Assembly (NCBI RefSeq): GCF_014253075.1
Contig: NZ_JACLZJ010000002.1
Coordinates: forward strand, 496,001 to 560,000
Reading direction: 5' to 3'
From: Ochrobactrum sp. CM-21-5
Lineage (GTDB): Bacteria; Pseudomonadota; Alphaproteobacteria; Rhizobiales; Rhizobiaceae
DNA length: 64,000 bases
Below the pieces are notes generated by a model that saw nothing but the letters and a program-made list of their open reading frames with translations, did no database searches and was not told the origin of the DNA. The stretch's first letter is position 1. Each line of letters begins with the position of its first letter. Positions 30,476 to 40,737 of the stretch are shown here, piece by piece. The translations under genes and the position numbers were made by a program.

Positions 30476-31741
30476 TTACTTTGCGGCTTCGACAGCCGAC
30501 ACGAGTTCCTTGACCGCGTCTTCCGAAGACAACTGACCGTTGAACTGACGGGTCACGACGTCGTAGATCGCGTTCTTGACCGAAGCCGGATTGGCATAAC
30601 CATGAGCCATGGAGCCAAGCATGGTACCCTTATCGGCGGCTTCCTTGACATCGGCGATCGCCTTCTTGCCGCAGGCATCGAAATCGGTGTCAGGAACATC
30701 CGTGCGAGCCGGTGCCGACCCCTTGACCACGTTGAAAGCCGACTGGAATGCCGGGCTTTCGATAGCCGAAGCCATTTCAAGCTGCGCGGGAACCTTATCT
30801 TCAGAAACCTTGAACATGGCGAACATGTCGGAGTTGAAGGTTACCGCACCCTGCGTGCCAGGATAGCGCATGCAGACGAAGTCCTCGCCCGGCTTCTTGC
30901 CAGCCTTGAGGAATTCACCCTTCGCCCAGTCGCCCATGAACTGAACGCCAGCCTTGCCTTCAATAACCATGGCGGAAGCGAGGTTCCAGTCACGGCCCGA
31001 GAAGTTGTCATCGACATAGGTGCGCAGCTTCGTCATGCGATCAAAGGCCTGCTTCATCGTATCACTACCCAGCGTTTCCGGGTCGAGATCAATGAAGGCT
31101 TTCTTGTAGAAGTCGGTCCCGTATGAGAGCACGACTGCGTCGAAAATCGTTGCGTCCTGCCAAGGCTGGCCGCCATGGGCAATTGGCGTGATGCCCTGTT
31201 CTTTGAATTTGTCGAGAAGGGCAACCAGTTCATCCCAATTGGTCGGTTCCTTGCCGCCTGCCTTGTCGAGAGCGGCCTTGTTGATCCACATCCAGTTGGT
31301 GGAATGGACGTTTACAGGCGCGGCGATCCAGTGGCCGTCATATTTGGCAAATTCCTGCAATGGAGCCGGAATAACCTTTTCCCAGCCTTCCTTGCCGGCA
31401 ACTTCATCAAGATTGCCGAGCGCGCCCTGCTCCGCCCAGTCGCGGATGTCGAAGCCGAGCATCTGCACGGCGGTCGGCGCGTTGCCAGCCGTAACGCGGG
31501 CGCGCAGAACGGTCATGGCTTCTGTGCCGCCACCGCCTGCAACCGGCATGTCTGTCCAGCTGATGCCCTTCTTTTCAAGGTCCTTCTTCAGGACATCGAG
31601 CGCGGCAGCTTCACCGCCGGAGGTCCACCAGTGCAGAACCTCCACGTTCTGCTTTTCCTGCGCGCTTGCAACAGGCGCCATACCGGCGAGCAGTGCACAG
31701 GCGGCCGTACCCATTGCGGCGAGTTTCAGAAGTTTATGCAT
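30476..31741 (-). CDS. Sugar ABC transporter substrate-binding protein (GtsA-like, glucose/mannose type)
   Basis: 421-aa periplasmic protein; signal [20 protein letters not shown] is cleaved near ASAQEKQ. The start [19 protein letters not shown] and the segment [20 protein letters not shown], then [13 protein letters not shown], are typical of the GtsA group that binds glucose, and sometimes mannose or galactose. ATG 31741 follows GGGAGG, an excellent ribosome-binding site. It heads the four-gene operon and a LacI-type operator lies ~290 bp upstream. No LacI gene is in the window. Confidence 0.85.
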   Translation of the reverse strand: MHKLLKLAAMGTAACALLAGMAPVASAQEKQNVEVLHWWTSGGEAAALDVLKKDLEKKGISWTDMPVAGGGGTEAMTVLRARVTAGNAPTAVQMLGFDIRDWAEQGALGNLDEVAGKEGWEKVIPAPLQEFAKYDGHWIAAPVNVHSTNWMWINKAALDKAGGKEPTNWDELVALLDKFKEQGITPIAHGGQPWQDATIFDAVVLSYGTDFYKKAFIDLDPETLGSDTMKQAFDRMTKLRTYVDDNFSGRDWNLASAMVIEGKAGVQFMGDWAKGEFLKAGKKPGEDFVCMRYPGTQGAVTFNSDMFAMFKVSEDKVPAQLEMASAIESPAFQSAFNVVKGSAPARTDVPDTDFDACGKKAIADVKEAADKGTMLGSMAHGYANPASVKNAIYDVVTRQFNGQLSSEDAVKELVSAVEAAK

Positions 31742-32351
31742 GTCTACCTCCCGTAGAAACAAACGAAACTGTTACAGTCGGACCGCCGCTCCGATCGAAG
31801 ATCGCAAAGTCTGACCAGTCCGAAATGCCATTCCTACCCGCGCCGCTTGACGCGGAACCGGCCCGTTCGCGCCACCTGGCGCCGAGCCGATACTGACTGC
31901 ACTACACAGCCAGCCCTCCTCATTCACTGCCGCAATACGATGTGAAGGACCCATCCTTCACCCGCGCCCCGGCCTATCGATGCAACGTGTCCTGATTTCC
32001 TCCACCTCGCTTCTACGTCGCTTCACCCCAATTGACAACGTTGTCTTTTATGAATGCAACCCATCCACGAGACAAGATGTGACCTTAGGATAGGCTCAAA
32101 TACCGGATAGGTGTCAATATGCTCTCACAAAGAAAGCCTGGAACATTTAATCGATTGAAGCGCGGCAATGAAATTTATCTGTCGAAAATCATTTGGAATT
32201 AGGCAGATAGCGGCGTTTTCTCAACGACCGAAATATCACTCCCCGCAGTCTTGTTCCGGCCAGCCGGAATAATCAAATTCTCTTGAGCAGACTGGACAGG
32301 GCAGAGTGAAATGTCTAATTTCGCCGCGCCTGCGCAATGGTGCGCGGGCTT
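31742..32351. other. 610-bp gene-free region between sugar operon and FMN riboswitch
   Basis: No convincing ORF. It should hold the promoter of the sugar operon (leftward) and of ribH2 (rightward). Contents noticed: a GACAACGTTGTC palindrome (32034-32045), a 7-2-7 inverted repeat TTCCGGCCAGCCGGAA (32254-32269) close to the expected ribH2 promoter, and A/T-rich DNA at 32090-32220. Confidence 0.5.
32034..32045. promoter_or_regulatory. LacI-family-type operator palindrome
   Basis: GACAACGTTGTC is a perfect 12-bp palindrome with a central CG, the usual signature of LacI/GalR-family operators. Flanks (AATT before, TTTTAT after) are A/T-rich. It overlaps a TTGACA (32033-32038) that could be a -35 box. 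It lies ~290 bp before the sugar-binding-protein start, suggesting regulation of that operon. Confidence 0.55.
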
Positions 32352-32509
32352 GTTCTCGGGGCGGGGTGAGACTCCCCACCGGCGGTATGAAGAGAAATCT
32401 TCGAGCCCGCGAGCGCTTGATTGAGGGGCGATTCGCCTCTGCGATCAGGGTCAGCAGATCCGGTGAGATGCCGGGGCCGACGGTTATAGTCCGGATGGAA
32501 GAGAGCGAA
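32352..32509 (+). promoter_or_regulatory. FMN riboswitch (RFN element)
   Basis: The aptamer shows the conserved blocks GACTCCCCACCGGCGGTA near the 5' end, then GGTCAGCAGATCCGGTGAGA, GCCGACGGTTATAGTCCGGA and TGGAAGAGAGCGA at the 3' end. It precedes ribH2 by 80 bp. A small ACGCC/GGCGT hairpin at ~32526-32539 and a T-containing stretch lie between. FMN binding should reduce ribH2 expression, whether at transcription or translation is not clear. Confidence 0.95.
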
Positions 32510-32574
32510 TGAACGTTTCGAAACACGCCATTCGGCGTCATATCGTTGCGTTCTTTTGTGCGCCCTGATTCTAG

Positions 32575-33066
<492 letters not shown>

Positions 33067-33107
33067 CGCCGAACTCGCTGTCCGGCTCCGTTTTCCAGCG
33101 GGGCCGG

Positions 33108-33917
33108 TCACGCCGCTTCGATACGTCCGCCATGGGTGTAGATGTCGAATTCATCGTCACGAACCAGCGCGATCAAAGTGAGATTCGCCTCGTCCGCAGT
33201 ACGAATTGCCAGCGCGGTCGGCGCCGATATCGCCGCCAGAACAGGCGCGCCCAGCATCACTGCCTTTTGCACCATTTCCACCGAAACGCGACTGGTAATA
33301 GCGATTATTCCGCTTTCCGGTTGCACATTGGCGCGCGCGGCAGCACCGACAAGCTTATCCAGCGCATTGTGCCTGCCGACATCCTCCCGCACCGCGAAAA
33401 GCCCCTTCCCTGGAACAAAGAAACCAGCGCCGTGAACAGCATGCGTTTCGGCGTTCAAACGCTGTCTGGAAGCAAGCAACGACATTGCATCGACGACCGA
33501 ACGTGTGTCGAAGCGAATGCTGTCCGACGCCAAAGGCAGCAACGGTCGCAGCGCTTGGTCGATTGAATCGATACCGCACAAGCCACAACCCACCGGCCCG
33601 GCCATGAAACGTCGACGGGCGGCGAGCTTCTGTTCCGGCCGCTCGGCAAGCCGGATCTGGACATCGATCCCGTTATCGAAGCTGACGATGTCCATCGCCT
33701 CGATTTCGGCGGCATCGTCGATAATGTTTTCGGTTATGCTGAAGCCGATGGCAAAATCTTCAAGATCTGCGGGCGTCGCCATCATCACGGCCTGCGTGGT
33801 GCCGTTATAGCTCATCGCAACAGGCACTTCCTCCGGAACGGTGCGCCGACCTTGCTGAAAACCTGACACACGATGCGCAACATGCGCAACATCCTGGCTG
33901 ATCTTCTGTATCGTCAT
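33108..33917 (-). CDS. fdhD: Formate dehydrogenase accessory sulfurtransferase FdhD
   Basis: 269 aa from ATG 33917 (MTIQKISQDVAHVAHRV). FdhD hands sulfur from a cysteine desulfurase to the molybdenum cofactor of formate dehydrogenase. The diagnostic cysteine loop GPVGCGLCGIDS and the segment REDVGRHNALDKLVGAA are present. No formate dehydrogenase genes are in the window. Longer in-frame starts extend across the opposite-strand neighbour and look non-coding. Confidence 0.92.
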   Translation of the reverse strand: MTIQKISQDVAHVAHRVSGFQQGRRTVPEEVPVAMSYNGTTQAVMMATPADLEDFAIGFSITENIIDDAAEIEAMDIVSFDNGIDVQIRLAERPEQKLAARRRFMAGPVGCGLCGIDSIDQALRPLLPLASDSIRFDTRSVVDAMSLLASRQRLNAETHAVHGAGFFVPGKGLFAVREDVGRHNALDKLVGAAARANVQPESGIIAITSRVSVEMVQKAVMLGAPVLAAISAPTALAIRTADEANLTLIALVRDDEFDIYTHGGRIEAA

Positions 33918-34095
33918 CGCCCTCGCTCGCCTTCTTGTGTCCCATTTTATACCGACAGTTTGATGTGGCATGAAAAGCGGTTTTATGTAAGGTGCCAGCG
34001 AACAAGCAGCGCCGGGTTTCAAGCGTGTCTTCGTGATAAGGAGAGCATCCTGATAAGGACATGCGCGAAAACATACGGCTGGAGCGAGGAAGAAA

Positions 34096-34440
34096 ATGGA
34101 CATTCGCCTGATAGACGACAACTATTCCGTAACCGGTCAGATTGCGCCCGACGATGTGCGCGACATCGCAGCCGAAGGTTTTCAGACCATAATCTGCAAC
34201 CGCCCGGATGGTGAAGGTGGAGCGGAACAGCCTGAATTCGCAGAGATCGCTCGTGTCGCGGAGAAAGCCGGTATCGCCACCTACTATATTCCGGTCGTCG
34301 GCGGTCAGCTGACACAGGACGATGTGGACGCGATGGCAGAGGCGCTTGCGGCGGCTGAAGGGCCGGTGCTCGCCTACTGCCGTTCAGGGGCACGTTCTAC
34401 GAATATTTACGGGATCGTGCAGAGCCAAAAGCGCGGATAA
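34096..34440 (+). CDS. DUF442/TIGR01244 phosphatase- or rhodanese-like protein
   Basis: 114 aa with a Cys-x5-Arg loop, YCRSGARSTN, at residues ~95-104, the active-site signature of protein-phosphatase-like and sulfurtransferase-like folds. The N-terminus (RLIDDNYSVTGQIAPDDVRD) matches the beta-lactamase-hydrolase-like (Blh N-domain) and TIGR01244 family, often linked to sulfide or biofilm functions. No partner gene is adjacent. GAGGAAG precedes the ATG. Activity is undetermined. Confidence 0.8.
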   Translation: MDIRLIDDNYSVTGQIAPDDVRDIAAEGFQTIICNRPDGEGGAEQPEFAEIARVAEKAGIATYYIPVVGGQLTQDDVDAMAEALAAAEGPVLAYCRSGARSTNIYGIVQSQKRG

Positions 34441-34509
34441 AGAACGAGCGCAGGCTACGCGGACGGTGGAGCCGCAAGGGCATTTCGATAGTCTTTGCAA
34501 ACATGACGC

Positions 34510-34854
34510 TCACCGTCCCGACAGCCTTGTGCGTCGCGCCTGCATGCCGTGGGCATTATGAGCGCAATACTGCCGGTAATAGGTAAGACCTGCGCGTGCA
34601 ACAGTAGCGGCCACGCCACCTGCCACGAGCATCCAGCCCAAAGCCTGCGGCCAGTTGAAGCTCTCGATGCCGCCGCTCAACGCCACGATGACCACGCCCG
34701 ACCACAAAAGGGCAGCCGTGCGGCGCCAGAAGACCGGATTGAGCTCGTCAAATACTGCCTTCCACAAGGAGTGAACAAGACAGGCGAAGAAAAGGGCGGC
34801 TGCCAATCCGATATTGAGCAACTCGACCGGGAGCCATTGTTGCGTAGTCAGCAT
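34510..34854 (-). CDS. Small membrane protein of unknown function
   Basis: 114 aa from ATG 34854 (MLTTQQWLPVELLNIG). Three hydrophobic stretches are seen, near residues 13-30, 48-63 and 71-88, followed by a basic tail. Composition resembles a real integral membrane protein, but the family is not recognised. No operon partner. An in-frame TTG five codons upstream is an alternative start. Confidence 0.5.
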   Translation of the reverse strand: MLTTQQWLPVELLNIGLAAALFFACLVHSLWKAVFDELNPVFWRRTAALLWSGVVIVALSGGIESFNWPQALGWMLVAGGVAATVARAGLTYYRQYCAHNAHGMQARRTRLSGR

Positions 34855-35261
34855 TGTTTCATCATCCAATCAGGCTTCGATACGTAAAGATGAAATCGCA
34901 TCGCGGCTTTTCCTTTCGTATCGGAGTATTGCTTCGATTGCCCCATTGAGCATTCGCTTTGTGGCTTCAACGTGTTACAAGCACGGAAGATGCGTGCGAT
35001 AAATTCACTTATTATTGCGATCACGCGAAATATCGTGTTGAAATCATTGCATTATATCGCCAGGCACAGGCACTTTGAGTGCATCAATCCCATTGATAGT
35101 CTTGAAGAATCCGCTCTTGCGACGCAAGCCGGGCAGCGCGATCGCAAACAGTTGCAATCGCGCCGAGTAACAACTTTGTAACAATTTGACAAAGCAATTT
35201 CCGCCTTGAAACTGCTTCGGATGCATTTTTATCTTTCGCGTGGAAAACCCCCGGGAAATCT
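34855..35261. other. 407-bp gene-poor region
   Basis: No credible gene. GTAACAA occurs twice with an 11-bp period (35167-35173 and 35178-35184), reminiscent of PhoB-type direct repeats. The promoter of the small membrane protein should lie here. Nothing else is seen. Confidence 0.4.
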
Positions 35262-37640
35262 TTACTTTCTGGCCAGCGCTTTTCCTGCCAGTTCTTCTCC
35301 AGCCAAGAATTTGTATGAATGTTGTTCCGCAGAGGTTGCGCCACCGGGCGGGTCGGCAGGACGACCAAACAGGAAGCCCTGAACCTGCGCGCAGCCTTCC
35401 TCGATCACCATGCGATGCTGATTGAAAGTTTCGATACCTTCGGCCACCACCGGCAGATCAAGGCTGCGGCCAAGCCCGACAATGGCCCGGACGATAGCGC
35501 GCGCGCTGACATCCGTTTCCATGCTGGTGATGAAGCTGCGGTCGATCTTGATCTTGTCGAAGGGGAAACTCTGAAGGTTGCTCAGCGACGAATAGCCGGT
35601 ACCAAAATCATCCATCACAACCCGCACACCGAACGCCTTGATCCGGCGCAAAAGCTCCAGCGTATTGTGCCGGTCCTTCATCAAGGCTGATTCCGTCACC
35701 TCGAGTTCCAGCCTGCCAGGTTCCAGACCGGTTTCCTTCAAAATGGAACCGACCGTTTCCGGTAGGCCTGCAAGCCGGAACTGAACGGGAGAAAGATTGA
35801 CCGCAATCTTCAGTTTTTTTTCCCATGTGGCCGCTGTCCGGCACGCTTCGCGCAGCACCCATTCACCGACCGGGACGATGGCGCCGGTTTCTTCAGCGAT
35901 AGGCACAAAGACTTCAGGCGGAATCTGACCTCTTTCAGGGTGGTTCCAGCGAACCAGCGCCTCGTATCCTTCGCACCGACCGTCCACGGTCGCGAAAAGC
36001 GGCTGATAGGCGAGGCTGATCTGGCCCCGCAGCATCGCATGGCGCAGGTCGGCCTCCATTTGACGGCGCTCCCTGATCTCCCGGTCCATCTCCGGCGAAT
36101 AATAGGCAACCGTTCCCCTGCCCTCGGTCTTGGCGCGATAGAGGGCGATGTCGGCGGCATGGCGGATGGCATCGGCATCCTTGCCGTCATTGGGAAAAAC
36201 CGCAACGCCAATGCTGATCCCCACCGCGGTCGGGTCAAGCGCCGTGTTCATTTCGGTGCGGAAGGTTTCCAGAATCCGTTCGGAAAGATTGCGCGCACCC
36301 CTGGGCTGCGCGACTCCTACTTGCAGGATCACGAATTCGTCACCGCCAATCCGCGCCGCCGTGTCTATGCCCTTTATCGAACGCTTGAGAATACTAGCCA
36401 CTGTTTTCAGAACACGATCACCTTCGGCGTGGCCGAAAATATCGTTGACCGCTTTGAACCGGTCTAGATCCAGCGCGAGGATTGCGAACGGCTCACGCCT
36501 GCGATGTGCAATGGCGTTGGAAAGTCGCTCCTCGAAGAACATGCGGTTCGGCAAATCGGTCAGCGCATCATGGCGGGCCATATGCTCGATCTGTCGCTGT
36601 GCCGCCCGCTTTTCCGTCAGGTCGCGCACTGCGAGCACCTCGCATGGCCTGCCCTGATATTCGATCGTATGGACGGCCAGTTCGAAAATACGCTCGTCAT
36701 TTTCGAACCGCAGCGCTGCTTCTATCGCGGAAGCGCGCGACGTACAGGCCGGCAGCCCGTCCGCCGCAAGTAGCAACGCATCCGGCTTCATCCCGATCAG
36801 CGCCTTTTCGCCGCGATGCATCAATTCGGAGAAGCGGGCATTCATCTCCACGATCTGACCGTCGCGGATGACCGCAAGTCCATCCAGCGTCGCATTCGCA
36901 AAACCTTTCAGGTCGGTCATGTAACGATCGATAAAAACAGCGATGATCGTCGTTATCGCAACCATGCAAACAACAACGGCGATAGCGCCAGTCAGCCAGT
37001 CACGCCCGACACCCAGAGGATCCGCCGGAGGCAGCATCGGGTCCGGGATCAGTTCGGTGGATGAAACGGCGGTAAAATGAAGTGTGCAGACGGCAAGGAT
37101 GCCGAACACCGTCGGCAGAACGATGCGCAGCCAGCTGCGCGTGTGTCCCAGCAACCAGAACGCAGCCAGCATCATGAACGCGGCAAGGGCGCTGCCCACT
37201 GCGACGGGCGCGAGATCATAGTGCACTGTCGCGGCGGCCCTGACCGCCGCCATGCCTGTGAAATGCATGGCTGCGATGGACAGGGTTGCCCCAATAGCCG
37301 CTCCGACACAATATTTCAGACTGGCCTGTCGCAGCATCCTGACGCTCAGCCAGAAACCCGCTACTGCAATCACGGCTGACAGAACAGTAATGACGGAATC
37401 ATATTCGATGGCCACAGTGCCACGATAGGCCAGCATGGCCACGAAATGCGTCGCCCATACACCAAGACCGCCCGCGAAGGCTGCAATCGCCAGCCAGTTG
37501 TCACGTCGGCGCTGCGTACACTCTCCCGCCCGCGCAATCAGAAGAAAAAACGCAAACATGCTTGCAAAAGAAATCGCCGCAGCCAACAGCACCATTGGCT
37601 GGTCATGCTGCACGGATACGCATTCGAAAACTTTGAACAT
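35262..37640 (-). CDS. MHYT-PAS-GGDEF-EAL cyclic-di-GMP turnover protein
   Basis: 792 aa. N-terminal MHYT membrane sensor (residues ~1-240) has seven helices with motifs ATHFVAM (63-69), AAMHFTGM (123-130) and CTLHFTAV (185-192); the third has Leu for Met. MHYT domains are proposed to bind copper and sense O2, CO or NO. A PAS-like region (~250-350) follows, then a GGDEF domain with intact IGGDEF (431-436) and an EAL domain with intact EAL (560-562) and DDFGTGYSS. The inhibitory site is KGID rather than RxxD. Both activities are possible. It stands alone. Confidence 0.9.
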   Translation of the reverse strand: MFKVFECVSVQHDQPMVLLAAAISFASMFAFFLLIARAGECTQRRRDNWLAIAAFAGGLGVWATHFVAMLAYRGTVAIEYDSVITVLSAVIAVAGFWLSVRMLRQASLKYCVGAAIGATLSIAAMHFTGMAAVRAAATVHYDLAPVAVGSALAAFMMLAAFWLLGHTRSWLRIVLPTVFGILAVCTLHFTAVSSTELIPDPMLPPADPLGVGRDWLTGAIAVVVCMVAITTIIAVFIDRYMTDLKGFANATLDGLAVIRDGQIVEMNARFSELMHRGEKALIGMKPDALLLAADGLPACTSRASAIEAALRFENDERIFELAVHTIEYQGRPCEVLAVRDLTEKRAAQRQIEHMARHDALTDLPNRMFFEERLSNAIAHRRREPFAILALDLDRFKAVNDIFGHAEGDRVLKTVASILKRSIKGIDTAARIGGDEFVILQVGVAQPRGARNLSERILETFRTEMNTALDPTAVGISIGVAVFPNDGKDADAIRHAADIALYRAKTEGRGTVAYYSPEMDREIRERRQMEADLRHAMLRGQISLAYQPLFATVDGRCEGYEALVRWNHPERGQIPPEVFVPIAEETGAIVPVGEWVLREACRTAATWEKKLKIAVNLSPVQFRLAGLPETVGSILKETGLEPGRLELEVTESALMKDRHNTLELLRRIKAFGVRVVMDDFGTGYSSLSNLQSFPFDKIKIDRSFITSMETDVSARAIVRAIVGLGRSLDLPVVAEGIETFNQHRMVIEEGCAQVQGFLFGRPADPPGGATSAEQHSYKFLAGEELAGKALARK

Positions 37641-37710
37641 GCCGCCCCTGATTTCGACTGGCCAAGCTTTTATCGGAAAACCTCGTAAAAGCTTCGCTCA
37701 CCTTCTTAGT

Positions 37711-37803
37711 TAAAGCGGTTCTGTTTTTATTGAACTGCTCTAACCATTTCTTTCAAGCATTTCCCAACACAAACCGTTTCCTGTTTTTCCAGGAAATGCT
37801 CTA
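37711..37803. repeat. Dispersed short palindromic repeat (AACCGTTTC family)
   Basis: Starts TTAAAGCGGTTCTG and ends CCAGGAAATGCTCTAG. It contains a stem AGCATTTCC (37766-37774) against GGAAATGCT (37792-37800) around AAACCGTTTCC. It aligns with the element at 8533-8630. It occupies the middle of the 318-bp spacer between the iron permease gene and the GGDEF-EAL gene; the rest of that spacer shows nothing. Confidence 0.6.
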
Positions 37804-37958
37804 GCCCGAAAATAATTTTATGAAGCACTACTTAAGCAATTCTGAATTGTGAACGCTGCAGCCGATTGTATGCCCAGAATTTGTTGCCCGACGCGCAGCC
37901 CTGCAAATAAAAATAGTCATTTGTGCGAGCCCGGCGAATGCGACCAACATATCCTCGC

Positions 37959-39641
37959 CTATGCGGTTTTTCCCAAGCGCCGCCCCACCCGTGCGAGAAG
38001 GATCACCGGCAAAATACCGATCACGACAATCGCCAGCGCCGCCACGGACGCTTCTTCATAGGTTCCGCGGGCGGCCTCCCCATAGAGATGCGTCGCGAAA
38101 GTTTCTACGTTCAGGGGCCTGAGCAAGAGCGTTGCCGGTAATTCCTTCACGCAATCGACGAAGACGAGCAGCCCTGCGGCAACGATTGCCGTTCGTGAGA
38201 GCGGCAGGTGGATGGAGCGGAAAGTCGCCGTCACGCTGCGGCCCAGAGTGCGCGAGGCATGATCGAGCGACAGAGGGATACGTTCCAGCCCCGCATCGAT
38301 TCCGCCGGCGGAAATGGCCAGAAATCGCGCAACATAAGCGTAGACGACCGCCGCGCCGGTGCCGATCAGCACCAACCCGGCAGACACGCCGAAAAACTGC
38401 ATCGAAACCTGATTGAGCAGACGGTCGAACACCCCCGAAACGACCAGAATTCCGATAGCGATCACTGTGCCCGGCGCGGCGTAACCCATGGTCGAAAGGC
38501 GATAGAACCAGCGCGATACCGCTCCGGGGAAAAGCCGCACCGCATAGGCGACCAGCATTCCGCAAATCAACACTGACACAGTAGCGGTGGATGCCAGTAC
38601 GACTGTATTGACGGCTTCTCCCGCCAGACGTGGCGAAATGCCTGCAAAGCGCATGCGCTTTACCGCTTCATTGACGAGATAGGTGGCAGGCAGAATGAAA
38701 CCGATAACGACCGGCATCGCACCCAGCGCAAAAAGTGACAACCCTTTGAGCGCGCTCACCTTCGATGGTTCGAAACCGCGCGAATGCCGTATATTGGAAG
38801 CGAAACGCTGTTTGCGGCGCGCCCAGCGTTCGAGCGAGACGAGTGCGACCACCAGCAGAAGAAGCGCCAACGCCAGCTGCGCCGCGCCCGGAAGGTCGGA
38901 ACGCGTGATCCATGTCGTGTAGATGGAGACGGTCAGCGTTCTGACGCCCAGAAATTCAGCCGCGCCGATGTCGTTCAGCGTTTCCATCAGCGCGAGGCTG
39001 ACGCCGACTGCGACAGCCGGGCGCGCCAGTGGCAACGCCACGCGCCAGAAGATGCTTCTGCGGCTGACACCCAATGTGCGCGCGGCATCGATCAGGCTTG
39101 CCGATTGCGTGAGAAACATCGCCCGCGTCGGAATATAGACATAAGGATAGAGAACAAAGCCCAGAAGCACGATGCAGCCTGCCATCGACCGGATATCGGG
39201 CAGGCGGAATTGGCGCGGATTATCATAGCCAAGCAAAAAGCGAATGGCACCCTGCACCGGCCCGATGGGGTGGAGAATATCGAGATAGGCATAGGCCACG
39301 ATATAGGTTGGAACCGCGAGCGGCAGAAGCAGCGCCCATTCGAGGACGGCCCGACCGCGAAAATCATAAGCCGTCACCAGCCAGGCGGTGGACGTGCCGA
39401 GCATCGCCGCGATGAGCCCGACGCCCAGCAGCAAAACAACCGTATCGACGAAAGCGGTGGGTAAAAGGGTTGAAAAAAGATGCTGCCAAAGCCCGGACGA
39501 CCCCTGCAAAGCCTCCTGAACCAGCGCAAGGACAGGCAGGAGAACCAGCATCGCAATCAAGCCAGACGACCACAGCCAGACGCGACCGGCCCGGACGGGA
39601 CGAAGAAACGTCTTTCGCGCTGTTACTGATGTCTCGCTCAT
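37959..39641 (-). CDS. fbpB: Ferric iron ABC transporter permease, two-domain (FbpB/SfuB)
   Basis: 560 aa from ATG 39641 (MSETSVTARKTF). Two tandem transport domains, each with an EAA-like loop: SLIDAARTLGVSRRSIFWRV in the first half and LDHASRTLGRSVTATFRSIH in the second. The size and two-fold repeat match the SfuB/FbpB family of ferric importers. It is the last gene of the ATPase, binding protein, permease order on the minus strand. Confidence 0.87.
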   Translation of the reverse strand: MSETSVTARKTFLRPVRAGRVWLWSSGLIAMLVLLPVLALVQEALQGSSGLWQHLFSTLLPTAFVDTVVLLLGVGLIAAMLGTSTAWLVTAYDFRGRAVLEWALLLPLAVPTYIVAYAYLDILHPIGPVQGAIRFLLGYDNPRQFRLPDIRSMAGCIVLLGFVLYPYVYIPTRAMFLTQSASLIDAARTLGVSRRSIFWRVALPLARPAVAVGVSLALMETLNDIGAAEFLGVRTLTVSIYTTWITRSDLPGAAQLALALLLLVVALVSLERWARRKQRFASNIRHSRGFEPSKVSALKGLSLFALGAMPVVIGFILPATYLVNEAVKRMRFAGISPRLAGEAVNTVVLASTATVSVLICGMLVAYAVRLFPGAVSRWFYRLSTMGYAAPGTVIAIGILVVSGVFDRLLNQVSMQFFGVSAGLVLIGTGAAVVYAYVARFLAISAGGIDAGLERIPLSLDHASRTLGRSVTATFRSIHLPLSRTAIVAAGLLVFVDCVKELPATLLLRPLNVETFATHLYGEAARGTYEEASVAALAIVVIGILPVILLARVGRRLGKTA

Positions 39642-39659
39642 GGCTTTCTCATATTGCAA

Positions 39660-39683
39660 CGCCGGCGCATCACTGCACCGGCG
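39660..39683 (-). terminator. Stem-loop after the ferric-binding-protein gene
   Basis: CGCCGGTGCA pairs with TGCGCCGGCG on the minus strand (one G-T wobble) around loop GTGA, within the 68-bp gap before the permease gene. No T-run, so probably a stabiliser of the binding-protein mRNA. Confidence 0.6.
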
Positions 39684-39709
39684 TCATTTGATACAATTCG
39701 ACCGTTGCT

Positions 39710-40726
39710 TTAGTTGTCGAACCCGACTTTGTCGACCAGTTCGCTTGCTTGTTTGCGATGGCTCACGATTTCAGTCAGCGGAACATTGTCGATTTTCAGT
39801 TCGCCAAAAGATTCAACAATCGGGTCGAGCAGTGCGCCCGGCTTCACAGGATATTCGAAATTGGCCTTGGCATAGAGCTGCTGGGCCTCATCCGAAACGA
39901 GATATTCCAGAAGCTTCACGGCTTCCTCTTTATGAGGAGCGTATTTTGCAACTGCGGCGCCGCTGATGTTGACCTGTGTGCCGCCATCCTTGAATGTCGG
40001 CAGGATAACCTTGATGCCCTCGCCCCAAGTTTTCTGTTCGTCACCGCCCTTGCCCGAACGCATCAGGCCGACATAATAGGAATTGGCGACAGCGATATCG
40101 CAAATACCACCGACAATGTCCTTGGCCCCGTCCCGATCCCCGCCTGCGGCCTTGCGCGCAAGATTGGCCTTGAGGCCCGTCAGCCATTCTTCGGTCTTCT
40201 CAACGCCATGATGGGCGATGTAATCGGCGAAAAGCGCGGTGTTGTAAGGATGCTGGCCGGCACGAATGCAGAGCTTGCCCTTCCACTTCGGATCGGACAG
40301 ATCTTCGTAATTGATGGCGTCGAGATCGAGATCCTTGGCCGCATAAACCACACGGGCGCGCATCGAAAGCGCATACCAGTTGCCCTTGGCGTCCCGCAGT
40401 TGCTCGGGAACGGCTTCATTCAGCGCCTTGGATTCGACCGGCTGGGTCAGGCCCTTCTCGGCGAGATCGACCAGATTACCGGCATCCACCGTCATCAGAA
40501 TGTCGGCAGGCGAGCTTTCGCCTTCAGAGGCAACGCGCTCGGCAAGACCATCCTTCAGAAACACTGTATTGACCGTAATGCCTGTCGAATCCTTGAACGC
40601 GTCGAGCAGGGGCTGGATGAGACCCGGTTCACGCGTCGTATAAATGTTCACCTCGTCGGCAGAAGCTGCACTTGAGAGAAATGTCGCTGCAACCAGAGCC
40701 AGTCCTGTACGCGCGAGCATGGGCAT
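39710..40726 (-). CDS. fbpA: Ferric iron ABC transporter substrate-binding protein (FbpA/FutA-like)
   Basis: 338-aa periplasmic protein; signal peptide cleaves near SSAASADEV. The adjacent iron-ligand tyrosines are visible in AVANSYYVGLM (Tyr217-Tyr218), a hallmark of FbpA/FutA ferric-binding proteins. ATG 40726 follows GGAGG. A 15-bp palindrome (TTGGAATAATTCCAA) lies only 12 bp upstream of the start, so it probably has its own iron-controlled promoter although the ATPase gene lies upstream on the same strand. Confidence 0.88.
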   Translation of the reverse strand: MPMLARTGLALVAATFLSSAASADEVNIYTTREPGLIQPLLDAFKDSTGITVNTVFLKDGLAERVASEGESSPADILMTVDAGNLVDLAEKGLTQPVESKALNEAVPEQLRDAKGNWYALSMRARVVYAAKDLDLDAINYEDLSDPKWKGKLCIRAGQHPYNTALFADYIAHHGVEKTEEWLTGLKANLARKAAGGDRDGAKDIVGGICDIAVANSYYVGLMRSGKGGDEQKTWGEGIKVILPTFKDGGTQVNISGAAVAKYAPHKEEAVKLLEYLVSDEAQQLYAKANFEYPVKPGALLDPIVESFGELKIDNVPLTEIVSHRKQASELVDKVGFDN

Positions 40727-40737
40727 CTTACCTCCGT

